From Nocardia farcinica (GTDB lineage: Bacteria > Actinomycetota > Actinomycetes > Mycobacteriales > Mycobacteriaceae), in contig NZ_LN868941.1 in assembly GCF_001182745.1 (NCBI RefSeq), positions 32,709 to 96,708 of the forward strand: 64,000 nucleotides of DNA. Reading direction: 5' to 3'. Both the position numbers and the translations under genes were made by a program. Positions within the stretch are counted from its first letter, which is position 1. Each line of letters begins with the position of its first letter. Under the pieces are notes generated by a model. It saw only the letters and a program-made list of their open reading frames with translations, ran no database searches and was not told the DNA's origin. Below, piece after piece: positions 17,674-25,748 of this stretch.

Positions 17674-18608
17674 GCGATCACCAGGTCCTCGAGGTAGCGC
17701 AGCGTCGGGGTGCCGGTCAGGTCGACTTCGACGTCGAGGCCGAGCGGCAGCGGGAACTTGGTGGAGGTGTGCCCGAATTCGGCGCCGGTGACGATCGGGA
17801 AGTTCCCGCCGGCGCAGCGCAGGATCAGCTCGTCGTAGGTCTCGTCGGGGGCGTCGTCGCGGGGGCTGTCGACCGGTGCGGCCACGACCAGACCGGCGAT
17901 GTGGTCGAGCACTCCGGCCAGCCGCAGGTGGGTCAGCGCGGCATCGACCTGCACCCACGGCACGAACACCTCCTCGAGGATCAGCACCGCCCCGCGGGTG
18001 TCGGGCATCCACGGGGTGCCGACGAGGGCGCGGATGGTGCCCAGGTGGCCACCGACGACCGGGCCGGAGAACACCCGCCCGGCCCCGCGCGGCACCCGCC
18101 AGTCGCTGCCGGAGACTGTCTGTCCCTTCACCCGGCCGGACACGATGGACCAGAACCGGTCAGCGGTCGCCGAGTTCACCGGTTCCCGGGTGAAGTCGTA
18201 GCCCGTGGGCCCGTGCACGGTGGCCAGCCCGGTCCGCGCAGTGATCGCATTGGCCACGATCACCGGGTCCGACAAGGCGGTGAACACCGTCGGGTTCTCG
18301 GCGATCACCGCGTAGTCGAGCAGGTCGAGCAGCTGCGCGGCGCCTTTGCCGCCGGTCGCCGGGACGATCAGGCCGATGCCGGGGTCGGCGAAGGCGGCCA
18401 TGAGGTCGGCGGCCCGGTCGGCGGGCGGCCCGGCGAGGTAGCCCGTCGCGGCCCGCGCGTGCGCGCCGACGGTGACCGGGTGCCCACGATCAGCGAAATA
18501 CGCTGTGAGCCGGTCGAGTTCGTCGCCGGGGACCGGTGAGGAGGTGGAGACGATCGCGACGCCGGTGCCGGGGGTGACGGCGGGAGGCCGGATTACGGGG
18601 CGGGTCAT
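17670..18608 (-). CDS. S66-family peptidase (LD-carboxypeptidase / MccF-like)
   Basis: The 312-residue protein fits family S66. The nucleophile is Ser113 in TALSDPVI, followed by the GLATVHGP strand; the other triad members are Glu near 212 (VLILEEV) and His near 285 (EFGHTSTKFPLPLG). S66 enzymes either trim LD-linked muropeptides or, as MccF, cleave peptide-nucleotide antibiotics and give self-immunity. The usual G-x-S-D becomes A-L-S-D. There is no signal peptide, so it acts in the cytoplasm, favouring recycling or the MccF-like role. It overlaps both neighbours by 4 bp. Confidence 0.8.
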   Translation of the reverse strand: MTRPVIRPPAVTPGTGVAIVSTSSPVPGDELDRLTAYFADRGHPVTVGAHARAATGYLAGPPADRAADLMAAFADPGIGLIVPATGGKGAAQLLDLLDYAVIAENPTVFTALSDPVIVANAITARTGLATVHGPTGYDFTREPVNSATADRFWSIVSGRVKGQTVSGSDWRVPRGAGRVFSGPVVGGHLGTIRALVGTPWMPDTRGAVLILEEVFVPWVQVDAALTHLRLAGVLDHIAGLVVAAPVDSPRDDAPDETYDELILRCAGGNFPIVTGAEFGHTSTKFPLPLGLDVEVDLTGTPTLRYLEDLVIA

Positions 18609-21001
18609 GGTTGTGGTGCTCCTGCTCGTGTCGTCGGGTCGATGTCGCGCACCACGCGCACGCCGACCAGATGCCCGCACTTCTCGGCGGCTTCCAGCGG
18701 GCGCACGGTCGTGCGCAGGAAGTACGTGTTGGAGGCCACGTCCCCACCCCGGTAGACCGGGTGGCCGCGGTAGGAATCCGAACACCACTGCCAGACATGG
18801 CCGGTCAGGTCGGCGAGACCGAACGGTGATGGCCCGTCGTCTCCGTCGTCGATGGTAGACACGGCCGCACCGCGCTCCAAGCACCGTGGCGGACCGGGCA
18901 ACGCTGCGCCCCAAGGGAACCAGCGCCCGTCGCTGCCGCGCGCGGCGTACTCCCATTCGGCCTCGGTCGGCAGCCGGCCACCAGCCCAGCCCGCGTACCG
19001 GTCGGCCCAGTCGAACGGCACGATCACCGGCTCGGCGGGCCGCTCGGCCCGCACCGGGGTCTCGGCGAGGGTGAACCCGCCACCGGCCGCGTGGGCCGCG
19101 GCGGCCGCGTCGTCGGGGGCCAGTGCGGTCAGGAACCGGGCGAACTGGGCGCGGGTGGCCGGGGTGACGCTGAACCACACGCCGGCGATGTCCACCGGCG
19201 CCTGCCCGCGTTCCCCGATGGGCTCGATGCCGAACACCGCCCGCACCACGTCGGCTTCGTCGTCGGTGAGGCCGGGCGCGAACCGGGCGGCGGGCAACCG
19301 GATCTCGCGCGCACCGTCGACCGCGCGCCGCCGTGTCGGCAGACCGGTCGCCGGTTCGGCGGCCGGGCGGGTGGTGAGGTAGTTGGTGAGCACGGTGAGC
19401 ATGTCGGCGGGGGCGATGCCGTCGCGGGTCGCGGTCGGGCCGGTGAACCAGGCCCCGCCGTCGCCGATCCCGTCGGGCCCGTGCTCGGCGGCCCACCCGA
19501 TATCGGCGAACCAGGCGGCGTAGGCGTCGTTGCGGCCGTTGGGCCGGAACACCGCGGTCAACGTGGGGATGTCGCGGCGGTGGGCGTCGCGGCGGATGAG
19601 ATCGAGCATCCGCTGGTGCGTGCCCGCCCACAGCAGGCGGCAGCTGGCCAGCAGCGAGTCCAGCCGCGCCGTGCCGTCGCGGTAGTCGACCTCGGCGACG
19701 CCGACGATTTCCGGCGCCAGGGCCGTGCCGTGGTAGCGGACCTCGAACGCCAGCACCGCCCAGTCCGGGTCGGCGGCCAGCTTGGCCAGTTCGTCGGCGC
19801 TGCGCCGGGGGGAGGTCATGTTGAACTGGTTGCTGCGCTGGTGCAGCTGCGCGCACCGGTCGAGCACCGCCGGGTCGGTGGGATCGGTCAGGCACACCAC
19901 TTCCGGGATCAGCTCGCCGGTGGCCTTGGCCCGATAGAACGCGGTGCGGGCGGTGTCGGAGGCGGTGACCGGCGCCGCACCGGGAGGCGGAAGCTGGGCC
20001 AGCAGGTCCGCGACGAGCAGCGGCGGCCCGGCCACCGACGGCACCCGCAGGTCCGGCCACACCGTGCGGGCCCGTTCCTGCTGCGCCGGGTCGTCGTCGA
20101 CGAACACCACACTGTCGGGGGCGATGCCGTCGAAGAAGCCGAGGATGTCGGTGATCCGGTCGGCCTTGTCGATATCCGGCTGCGCCCACAGCCCGGCCAG
20201 CCCGATATCGGCGGCGTGGGCCTGCACCGCGGCCGCGGCGGCGTCGCGGTCGTTGCGCGACAGGCCCGCCACCAGCGTGCCGTGGGAGCGGCGATCGGCC
20301 AGCACCGACCGCCACACCCGGTGCGGTGCCGCAGCCAGCATGTCGGTGCCGTCGAGACCGGTCGTGCCGTCCTCGGCGACGGTGCCGGGCCACAGGACTC
20401 CGTCGAGGTCGCTGATCACCGCTTTCGGCCCCGGCTGGGTCTGTGCGGCGATCAGCTGCCAGTGCAACCAGGCCGTATCCACCAGCCCCGCCCACAGCGC
20501 GGCCGCGCGGATGTGTCGCCCCATCGCCCGCAGCGCCGCCGACGTCGCCGGGTAGTCCGCGCCGGCGGACAGCACATCCAGGGACGCGACCCGGTGCAGC
20601 GCGGCCACCGTCACCCCGTGGCGGGCAGCCCACTGCGACAGGGCGCGGTTGGCGTCCTCGATCACCGCATCGATCCGGCCGTCACCGGTGAAGGGCACGG
20701 TCTGCACGATCACGGCGGGTTCGGCGGCCGCGACCTGTTCGACGGCGTCGACCAGGCCGGTGGCCGCGCCCGCGTCGCCGGTGAAGATCGCGGCGGCTTC
20801 CGGCAGGGCAGCGGTGACCAGCACGGTCGCGGTGATCTCGTCGCGGTCGGGGGCCAGGCGGGCGGTGAGCCGTCCCAGCAGCTCGCCCAGCGCGGGCAAC
20901 GCCACCGGCTCGGGCAGCAGACGCAGGCACAGCCCGGCCCCGGGGTCGCCGAACCCGGACTCGAGGCTGGTGAGCCAGTGCAGGTAGTTGGTCTTGGTCA
21001 T
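18605..21001 (-). CDS. FkbH-like HAD/GNAT protein fused to FGE-sulfatase domain
   Basis: The 798-residue protein starts with a Leu/Ala-rich region, then a HAD-IIIC domain with DxD in VISDLDGVLWPG (Asp198, Asp200) and VFVDDDP (about 285), then a GNAT-like module (about 350-510). FkbH proteins of this kind activate 1,3-bisphosphoglycerate onto carrier proteins, but no carrier protein is encoded nearby. Residues about 570-785 form an FGE/EgtB-type domain (FSVTPATRAQFARFL, RLPTEAEWEYAARG, GHVWQWCSDSY, ending GVRVVRD), a fold used by formylglycine-generating enzyme and by sulfoxide synthases. The combination is unusual. It is translationally coupled on both sides. Confidence 0.8.
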   Translation of the reverse strand: MTKTNYLHWLTSLESGFGDPGAGLCLRLLPEPVALPALGELLGRLTARLAPDRDEITATVLVTAALPEAAAIFTGDAGAATGLVDAVEQVAAAEPAVIVQTVPFTGDGRIDAVIEDANRALSQWAARHGVTVAALHRVASLDVLSAGADYPATSAALRAMGRHIRAAALWAGLVDTAWLHWQLIAAQTQPGPKAVISDLDGVLWPGTVAEDGTTGLDGTDMLAAAPHRVWRSVLADRRSHGTLVAGLSRNDRDAAAAAVQAHAADIGLAGLWAQPDIDKADRITDILGFFDGIAPDSVVFVDDDPAQQERARTVWPDLRVPSVAGPPLLVADLLAQLPPPGAAPVTASDTARTAFYRAKATGELIPEVVCLTDPTDPAVLDRCAQLHQRSNQFNMTSPRRSADELAKLAADPDWAVLAFEVRYHGTALAPEIVGVAEVDYRDGTARLDSLLASCRLLWAGTHQRMLDLIRRDAHRRDIPTLTAVFRPNGRNDAYAAWFADIGWAAEHGPDGIGDGGAWFTGPTATRDGIAPADMLTVLTNYLTTRPAAEPATGLPTRRRAVDGAREIRLPAARFAPGLTDDEADVVRAVFGIEPIGERGQAPVDIAGVWFSVTPATRAQFARFLTALAPDDAAAAAHAAGGGFTLAETPVRAERPAEPVIVPFDWADRYAGWAGGRLPTEAEWEYAARGSDGRWFPWGAALPGPPRCLERGAAVSTIDDGDDGPSPFGLADLTGHVWQWCSDSYRGHPVYRGGDVASNTYFLRTTVRPLEAAEKCGHLVGVRVVRDIDPTTRAGAPQP

Positions 21002-21765
21002 GGGAGATCCCCCGGAATATCGGCGTCCAATCGGATGATCTGGCCGCTCACGTACTGCCACGACGGGTCGCACACCACCGCGACCGTCGTCTGCGCGACC
21101 TCGTCGATGCTCAGCGCGCGGCCCCACGGCAACCGCGCGTAGTAGTCGGCCGGGTCGGTGATGCCTTTGCGGGCCAGGATCTGCTCGGCCATGGGCGAGC
21201 AGATCAGCGACGGCGCAACCACATTCACGCGCACCCCGTGGCCCGCCTCTTCCTTGGCCAGCGTCCACGCCAACGCCTCCAACGCCGCCTTCGACGCGCT
21301 GTAGGCGCCGTTGCCGGGCGTGCAGGTCGCCGCCGCCTGCGAGCTGAGCACCACAACCCGCGCCCGCCCCGACCGCGCGGCCGGATGCACCGCCCGCCAC
21401 ATCTGGTGCAGCGCACCGGCATTGACCGTGAACAGGTCGGACAATTCGGCGGGGGATGTCGCGTCCAGGCGGGCCTTGCTCGAGGCCGCGCCGGCGGCGA
21501 ACACCATCACGCCCAGGTGCTGCCCGACGGCGGCCGCGAGCCCGCCGAGATCATCGCCGGACCGGGCATCGAACCGGGTCCAGGTCAGGTCCGGCGCGGC
21601 TGGGCCGGTGCCGGTGGTCGAGGTCGCCACGACGCGATGCCCCCGCTCGAGCAGAAGCTGCACCACCGCGGCGCCCACCGCGCCGCTGCCACCGATCACC
21701 AGCGCAGCACCCGCACCGTCGCGCGGTGCGTGCCCGCCCGTCTCAGACTCCAGCGCGGCGGCCAC
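20998..21765 (-). CDS. Short-chain dehydrogenase/reductase
   Basis: A classical 255-residue SDR: nucleotide-binding GGSGAVG near residue 25, catalytic Ser141/142 (VVVLSSQ) and YSASK (Tyr155, Lys159), and a C-terminal GRALSIDEVAQTTVAVVCDPSWQYVSGQ segment. The usual NNAG is altered to FAAGAAS. It oxidises or reduces an alcohol/ketone with NAD(P)(H). The GTG at 21765 is chosen because GGAAGGAGG precedes it by 5 nt; it lies within the end of the upstream small gene, so translation is coupled. Pentostatin-type pathways pair a HisG paralogue with an SDR, but the resemblance is only at family level. Confidence 0.85.
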   Translation of the reverse strand: MAAALESETGGHAPRDGAGAALVIGGSGAVGAAVVQLLLERGHRVVATSTTGTGPAAPDLTWTRFDARSGDDLGGLAAAVGQHLGVMVFAAGAASSKARLDATSPAELSDLFTVNAGALHQMWRAVHPAARSGRARVVVLSSQAAATCTPGNGAYSASKAALEALAWTLAKEEAGHGVRVNVVAPSLICSPMAEQILARKGITDPADYYARLPWGRALSIDEVAQTTVAVVCDPSWQYVSGQIIRLDADIPGDLP

Positions 21766-22159
21766 GGTCGCCTCCTTCCACCGGGTCGGAGTCGGGGTGG
21801 TCGGTGACGAACATGTCCTGGAAGCGCATCTGCCGGTCCGGGATGCCGAAGAACGCGCCGATGGCACGGGCCCGCTCGGCGGCCGCCTCGTCGCCGCGCC
21901 GGACCTGGACCACGACACCGGGAAAGATCACGATCATCAGCTCGTCGTCGAGCAGGTGCGCGTACCACCCATCTGGTGCGAGCACCGCGGCCAGCCGAAC
22001 CGCGACCTCGGCGGCGCGTCCCGGCGCGACCTGCACCTCGAGCACCTCGACCGGGATGCGCCGGTCCAGCAGGTGCGGATACGAGCCGGTGAGCACCACC
22101 GGCATCGGCAGCGGCAGGCTCCGATCCGGCAAGCTCTCCCGCAACACGATCCCGCGCAT
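21743..22159 (-). CDS. Small conserved protein, paralogue of the 24728 gene
   Basis: The 138-residue product begins MRGIVLRESLP and contains GWYAHLLDDELMIVIFPGVVVQV and AIGAFFGIPDRQMRF. The divergent protein at 24728 begins MIKGVLIAESL with GWYVDMHNDTTVYVVFPGKVF and ATGVAGVPDTQLW, so the two share start, core and end motifs and are paralogues. The predicted fold is a small alpha/beta domain without Cys, membrane segment or catalytic signature. It starts 2 bp after the B12-type radical SAM gene. Roles such as chaperone, sensor or substrate carrier are open. Confidence 0.75.
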   Translation of the reverse strand: MRGIVLRESLPDRSLPLPMPVVLTGSYPHLLDRRIPVEVLEVQVAPGRAAEVAVRLAAVLAPDGWYAHLLDDELMIVIFPGVVVQVRRGDEAAAERARAIGAFFGIPDRQMRFQDMFVTDHPDSDPVEGGDRGRRAGV

Positions 22160-22161
22160 GC

Positions 22162-23517
22162 TCAGCTCACCCCCGCGCCGGGTGCCTTGACCAGGCGAGT
22201 GTGCGCGCGAGCGCGGGCCACCATCTCGCTGCTGGTCCACGGCGTCTGCGAGTCGTAGTAGTCGAAGTCCGCCCACTGCGCCAGCGTCGTCGGCGCCTGG
22301 AACCCTCGTTCGAGCGCCAGGTCGAACAGCGGAACGCCCGGGAAGGGCCCGAACAGGTGCACGCGGGTCTCCGGACGCGGGTCCAACGTGCTGATCTCCT
22401 CGATCAGGCTGTAGGTCGCCTCGATCTCGGCCTCGGTCTCGTCCGGGAATCCGACGATGAACGTGTACGCGCCGAGAATCCCGTGGTTGGCGATATCGCG
22501 GGCGACATCGAGAACCTGGGCTCGGGTGACCTCCTTGCGCACCACCTCGCGCAGTACCCGGTCGTCGCCGGACTCGATACCCATCAGCAGTCGGCGGCAG
22601 CCGGAATCGGCGATCGAACCGAGCAGGTCGAGCCGCTGCTTGCGGGCGCGCAGCACGTCGTTGGGGTTGATCGAGGCCGCCCACGCCAGGTCGATGCCGC
22701 GCTCGGCCTTGAGCTGGCAGAACTCCACCGCCCGGCGCACGTTGACGAACCAGTCCGCGTCGTAGAACTTCACCCCGTTGATGCCGTAGCGATCGGCGAG
22801 GTCGGCCAGGTCGTCCAGCAGCGAATCCGCCTGCATCGCACTGTATTTGCGCTGATAGGTCAACTCGTAGCAGAACGCGCACTTGTACACGCAGCCCTGG
22901 GAGGACACGTAGTTCAAGGTGCGCGGCGCCACGGTCGGGTCGTCGCGGATGTAGTCGCCGACGGCCAGCAGGTCCCACGGGTAAGCACCCAGGTTCCCCG
23001 CCCGCGGCGGGTTGATCGGTCCCTCGATCCGGTTGCGGCCGTGCACGGCGAGCAGGCCGGGCACCGAGTCCCAGCCGGCCCGGTTGCGCAGGGCCTCGAC
23101 GAACGCGGGCATCGATGCCTGTCCCGGGCCTGCCAGCGTGACGTCGACCAGCTCGTGCTCGGCGGTCTGCTCGGCGAGCACATTGACGTGCGGGCCGCCG
23201 AACACCAGCGGCGGGCAGCCCGGACGGTTCTGCGCCACCTCGGCCATCTCCAGGGCGTGCCGGATCTGCGCGCCGCCGGTCATGATGCTGATCCCGATAC
23301 ACATCGCCCGGTCGGCGTGCTCGTCGAGGAAGCCCGGCCACTCGGTCTGCGGACGCTGGTTGCCGTCGAAGATCACCACCTCGACGCCGTTGTCCATCAA
23401 CGGTTTGGCGATGGTGAGCAGCGAGAACGGCATCCAGTGGTACAGGTAGTCCTTCTCGTGCTCCACCTGCGGATACACCAGGATCACCAACGGGCGATCC
23501 ACCAGCAACGCGGTCAC
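22162..23517 (-). CDS. B12-binding-domain radical SAM protein
   Basis: The 451-residue protein has an N-terminal Rossmann-like region of the cobalamin-binding type (MPFSLLTIAKPLMDNGVEVVIFDGNQRP; GGPHVNVLAEQTAEH) and a radical SAM core with Cys209/213/216 in CVYKCAFC. It ends with the typical FIVGFPDETEAEIEATYSLI segment. The usual DxHxxG cobalamin-ligand motif is not evident, so the corrinoid may bind base-off or not at all. Class members methylate unactivated carbons or rearrange rings. It overlaps the second radical SAM gene by 4 bp, implying paired action in one pathway. Confidence 0.85.
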   Translation of the reverse strand: MTALLVDRPLVILVYPQVEHEKDYLYHWMPFSLLTIAKPLMDNGVEVVIFDGNQRPQTEWPGFLDEHADRAMCIGISIMTGGAQIRHALEMAEVAQNRPGCPPLVFGGPHVNVLAEQTAEHELVDVTLAGPGQASMPAFVEALRNRAGWDSVPGLLAVHGRNRIEGPINPPRAGNLGAYPWDLLAVGDYIRDDPTVAPRTLNYVSSQGCVYKCAFCYELTYQRKYSAMQADSLLDDLADLADRYGINGVKFYDADWFVNVRRAVEFCQLKAERGIDLAWAASINPNDVLRARKQRLDLLGSIADSGCRRLLMGIESGDDRVLREVVRKEVTRAQVLDVARDIANHGILGAYTFIVGFPDETEAEIEATYSLIEEISTLDPRPETRVHLFGPFPGVPLFDLALERGFQAPTTLAQWADFDYYDSQTPWTSSEMVARARAHTRLVKAPGAGVS

Positions 23518-24599
23518 GACGACACCCCCACCACGGGCAGCATCCGAACCCCGCTGGACTGGCCGCCACCGGGGTGGAAGCTCGCCCCGGCGTAGGTCGC
23601 CAACGCATCGGCCAGCGCACGCTCCAGCCGCGCCGGATCGTGCAGGATCGGCGCGAGCGGCACCGAGATCTCATCCCGCAGCAGGCAGAACTGCAACCGG
23701 CGATCGGCGGTCAGCCGCAGCGCCATCAACGCATCATGGCACGGGAAGAACCGGCACCCCGAGCACACATCGCCGTACCAGGCCCCGGCGCGGCTGTCCT
23801 TCAGCACGACCTCGAATCCCGAGGCCAGGGTCATCACCGTCATCGGGTGGCCGAGCCCGCCCTGAGACCGGCTCTCCACCACCACCGCGCGGGCCCGCAG
23901 CCCTCCCGCCACCTCCTCCAGCGGCACATACAGCGACTCGACCGTGGCACCGCCGCGGGTGATGGCCAGCCGCCGGGCGAAGGACTCGGCGCCGGCGTCC
24001 AGGTCGCGGATGACATCGAGCAGCTTCAGCGTCGCCACGCCCTCGCTCTCGCACCACGCGGCCAGATCGGGCACCTCACCCGCGTTCACCCCGGCCATCA
24101 CCACCGTGTTGATCTTCACCGGCACACCGGTGGCCACGCAGGCGCGCATCGCCGACTGCACCTCGGCCAGGTCGTCGATACCGCAGATCTGGCGGTGCAG
24201 GCCCGCGTCCAAGGTGTCGATGCTCATGTTGAACTGGGTGACCCCGGCCGCGGCGAGCGCACCGGCCCGCTCACCGATTCGCGGGTGCCGCGAGATCACC
24301 TCGATCTCCGACATCCCCGCATCCCGCAGCCCCGCCACCGCTTCCTCGAGCGGGGCCCACAGTGCCGGATCACCACCGGTCAGCTTGATCGAGGTCAGGC
24401 CACGCTCGACCAAGGGCGCGACGACGGCCAGCAAGTCGGCCACGGTCAGTTCCTCCCCCGCGGTGGTGGCCACCGCCTCCCCCGAGGGGCGGCAGAAGAA
24501 GCACGCCCGCCCGCACCGCGAATTCACCGTCACCCGGAACTGCGGCAGCCGCTCGGGGAAACCTTGACGTTCCGACATTGCTTTCATACCTGTCATCAT
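23514..24599 (-). CDS. MoaA-like radical SAM protein with auxiliary Cys cluster
   Basis: The 361-residue protein has the radical SAM motif CGRACFFC (Cys29/33/36), SIKLTGGDPALW, FNMSIDTLDAG and VKINTVVMAGVN, closely patterned on MoaA, which rearranges GTP in molybdopterin synthesis. The C-terminus carries further Cys (CSGCRFFPCH, then QFCLL), likely an auxiliary 4Fe-4S site that in MoaA binds substrate. Four ATG codons (24599, 24596, 24587, 24578) are near the start; the last is plausible. First gene of the nine-gene operon. A nucleotide or purine substrate is an attractive guess given HisG nearby, but unproven. Confidence 0.85.
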   Translation of the reverse strand: MMTGMKAMSERQGFPERLPQFRVTVNSRCGRACFFCRPSGEAVATTAGEELTVADLLAVVAPLVERGLTSIKLTGGDPALWAPLEEAVAGLRDAGMSEIEVISRHPRIGERAGALAAAGVTQFNMSIDTLDAGLHRQICGIDDLAEVQSAMRACVATGVPVKINTVVMAGVNAGEVPDLAAWCESEGVATLKLLDVIRDLDAGAESFARRLAITRGGATVESLYVPLEEVAGGLRARAVVVESRSQGGLGHPMTVMTLASGFEVVLKDSRAGAWYGDVCSGCRFFPCHDALMALRLTADRRLQFCLLRDEISVPLAPILHDPARLERALADALATYAGASFHPGGGQSSGVRMLPVVGVSS

Positions 24600-24640
24600 G
24601 AGCCCATCTCAAGCGAAATTGCCGACAGTACAACAGAATT

Positions 24641-24684
24641 CGATGTCAGTGTTTCTGTGCGCGGCGCGCGAAACCCTGACATCG
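24641..24684. promoter_or_regulatory. 15-bp inverted repeat in divergent radical SAM promoter
   Basis: CGATGTCAGTGTTTC (24641-24655) is repeated in reverse complement at 24670-24684 with one mismatch, 14 bp apart. It sits between the radical SAM operon start and the small gene at 24728, whose likely -10 (TAGGCT, 24715-24720) lies 7 bp before its ATG. Probable operator for both directions. Confidence 0.65.
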
Positions 24685-24727
24685 AGAGTGCTTCCGAACC
24701 ACACCGAACCGGCTTAGGCTCGGCGGC

Positions 24728-25120
24728 ATGATCAAAGGTGTGCTCATCGCCGAAAGCCTCGTCGCGGGCGCGAAGATCGAAGCAATCCCGCTCACCCTCA
24801 CCGGCGTCTACCGGGTCGCGGTCACCGATGCGGCGGACTACCAGCCGCCGGTGTGGACGATCATGTATTTCGACGCCGACGACGCGAACGCTGACACGCT
24901 CGCCGAGCGATTCGCCGACCAACTCGACGCCCCGGGCTGGTACGTCGACATGCACAACGACACCACCGTCTACGTCGTCTTCCCCGGCAAGGTGTTCCGG
25001 TACGCGATCGGCGACCCCGCCGGCCGCGCCGAAGCAGTCGCCTACGCCACCGGAGTGGCCGGAGTCCCCGACACCCAGCTGTGGGGCGAAGGCAACACCC
25101 CCGACCCCGCACTCACCTGA
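24728..25120 (+). CDS. Small conserved protein, paralogue of the 21743 gene
   Basis: The 130-residue protein shares opening, core and closing motifs with the product encoded inside the radical SAM operon: MIKGVLIAESL, GWYVDMHNDTTVYVVFPGKVFRY, VAGVPDTQLW. It adds VWTIMYFDADDANADTLAERF, an acidic helix. Expression is probably from a leaderless transcript: TAGGCT ends 7 bp before the ATG, with TTCCGA 17 bp further up. It is divergent from the operon across a 15-bp inverted repeat, so the two paralogues may be regulated oppositely or together. Function unknown. Confidence 0.75.
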   Translation: MIKGVLIAESLVAGAKIEAIPLTLTGVYRVAVTDAADYQPPVWTIMYFDADDANADTLAERFADQLDAPGWYVDMHNDTTVYVVFPGKVFRYAIGDPAGRAEAVAYATGVAGVPDTQLWGEGNTPDPALT

Positions 25121-25138
25121 CCAGCACGCCTCCGCCAT

Positions 25139-25224
25139 ACCGTTGAGCGGCGCGCCGAGCGGCGGCGCAGTAATCGGGTTGTCGCCCATTGCATTCCCTC
25201 CCAGTAGTAGTGCTGCTCAACGGT
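25139..25224. other. 86-bp segment closed by a 10-bp inverted repeat
   Basis: ACCGTTGAGC (25139-25148) and GCTCAACGGT (25215-25224) are perfect inverted repeats bounding most of the gap between two convergent genes. The interior is GC-rich with short self-complementary runs. It could be a bidirectional terminator, a structured RNA or the scar of an insertion. Confidence 0.4.
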
Positions 25225-25232
25225 TTTGAGGC

Positions 25233-25748
25233 TCACCCCGGCCGCTGGCATCGAGTGGCCAGCCGGATGCCGAAGGCGTCCTGGTGGATGGGAATCGTGT
25301 AGACCGTGGGCACCGTGCATCTGCCGGTCAGCAGATCCGCGACCAGGTCGTCGAGGCCGCCCGCGAGTTGCGCGGCGTGGACCTCGGCGAAGTGCACCTC
25401 GCTCCCGGTGGCAGCGATATCGGGGGTGTAGGCGAGGGCGCACCAGTTCGCGATCCGATCCACGACCGCACCGACGGTCTCGGTATGGCGCCGCGCGCCG
25501 GGTGCGGCAACCGGGGTGACGAGCGCGATATACCGGTCGATCGCGCGGACCAGACGAAGCCGGTGCATATCGATCTGGTCGGCTCGCTCACCGCCACCTG
25601 AAAGCCGGGCCGCATGCAGCGCGCCGAGTTCCCCGGCAGCATCCAGCATCGGGTGCGGCCGCGACACCAGGAGCAGGCCACGAATGGTGTGGATCAGTGT
25701 CGTCGAGCTCGGAATGCGAGCAGCGTGCATCGGTCCGTCGCTCGTCAT
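25233..25748 (-). CDS. DUF4254-like protein
   Basis: The 171-residue protein resembles DUF4254 proteins in its helical middle (LHAARLSGGGERADQIDMHRLRLVRAIDRYI), which in that family follows a W/E-rich segment and precedes an Asp/Asn-rich helix; the match is by eye and moderate. The second half is TVGAVVDRIANWCALAYTPDIAATGSEVHFAEVHAAQLAGGLDD-like helix, broken here only for length. The ATG overlaps the upstream stop by 4 bp. Last gene of the seven-gene nucleoside hydrolase operon. Members of this family are often found near sugar-transfer genes. Confidence 0.55.
   Translation of the reverse strand: MTSDGPMHAARIPSSTTLIHTIRGLLLVSRPHPMLDAAGELGALHAARLSGGGERADQIDMHRLRLVRAIDRYIALVTPVAAPGARRHTETVGAVVDRIANWCALAYTPDIAATGSEVHFAEVHAAQLAGGLDDLVADLLTGRCTVPTVYTIPIHQDAFGIRLATRCQRPG

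Noticed and set aside
24596..25189. Antisense frame opening MGDNPITAPPLGAPLNG with GGAGGG upstream, considered as a RiPP precursor for the radical SAM enzymes
   Set aside because: It does not stop for almost 200 codons and runs antisense to the better-supported gene at 24728, with poor composition there.
25139..25224. Possible integron attC site, because ends GTTGAGC and GCTCAAC fit GTTRRRY and RYYYAAC
   Set aside because: The order is reversed: attC begins with RYYYAAC and ends with GTTRRRY. No integrase or cassette array is present.
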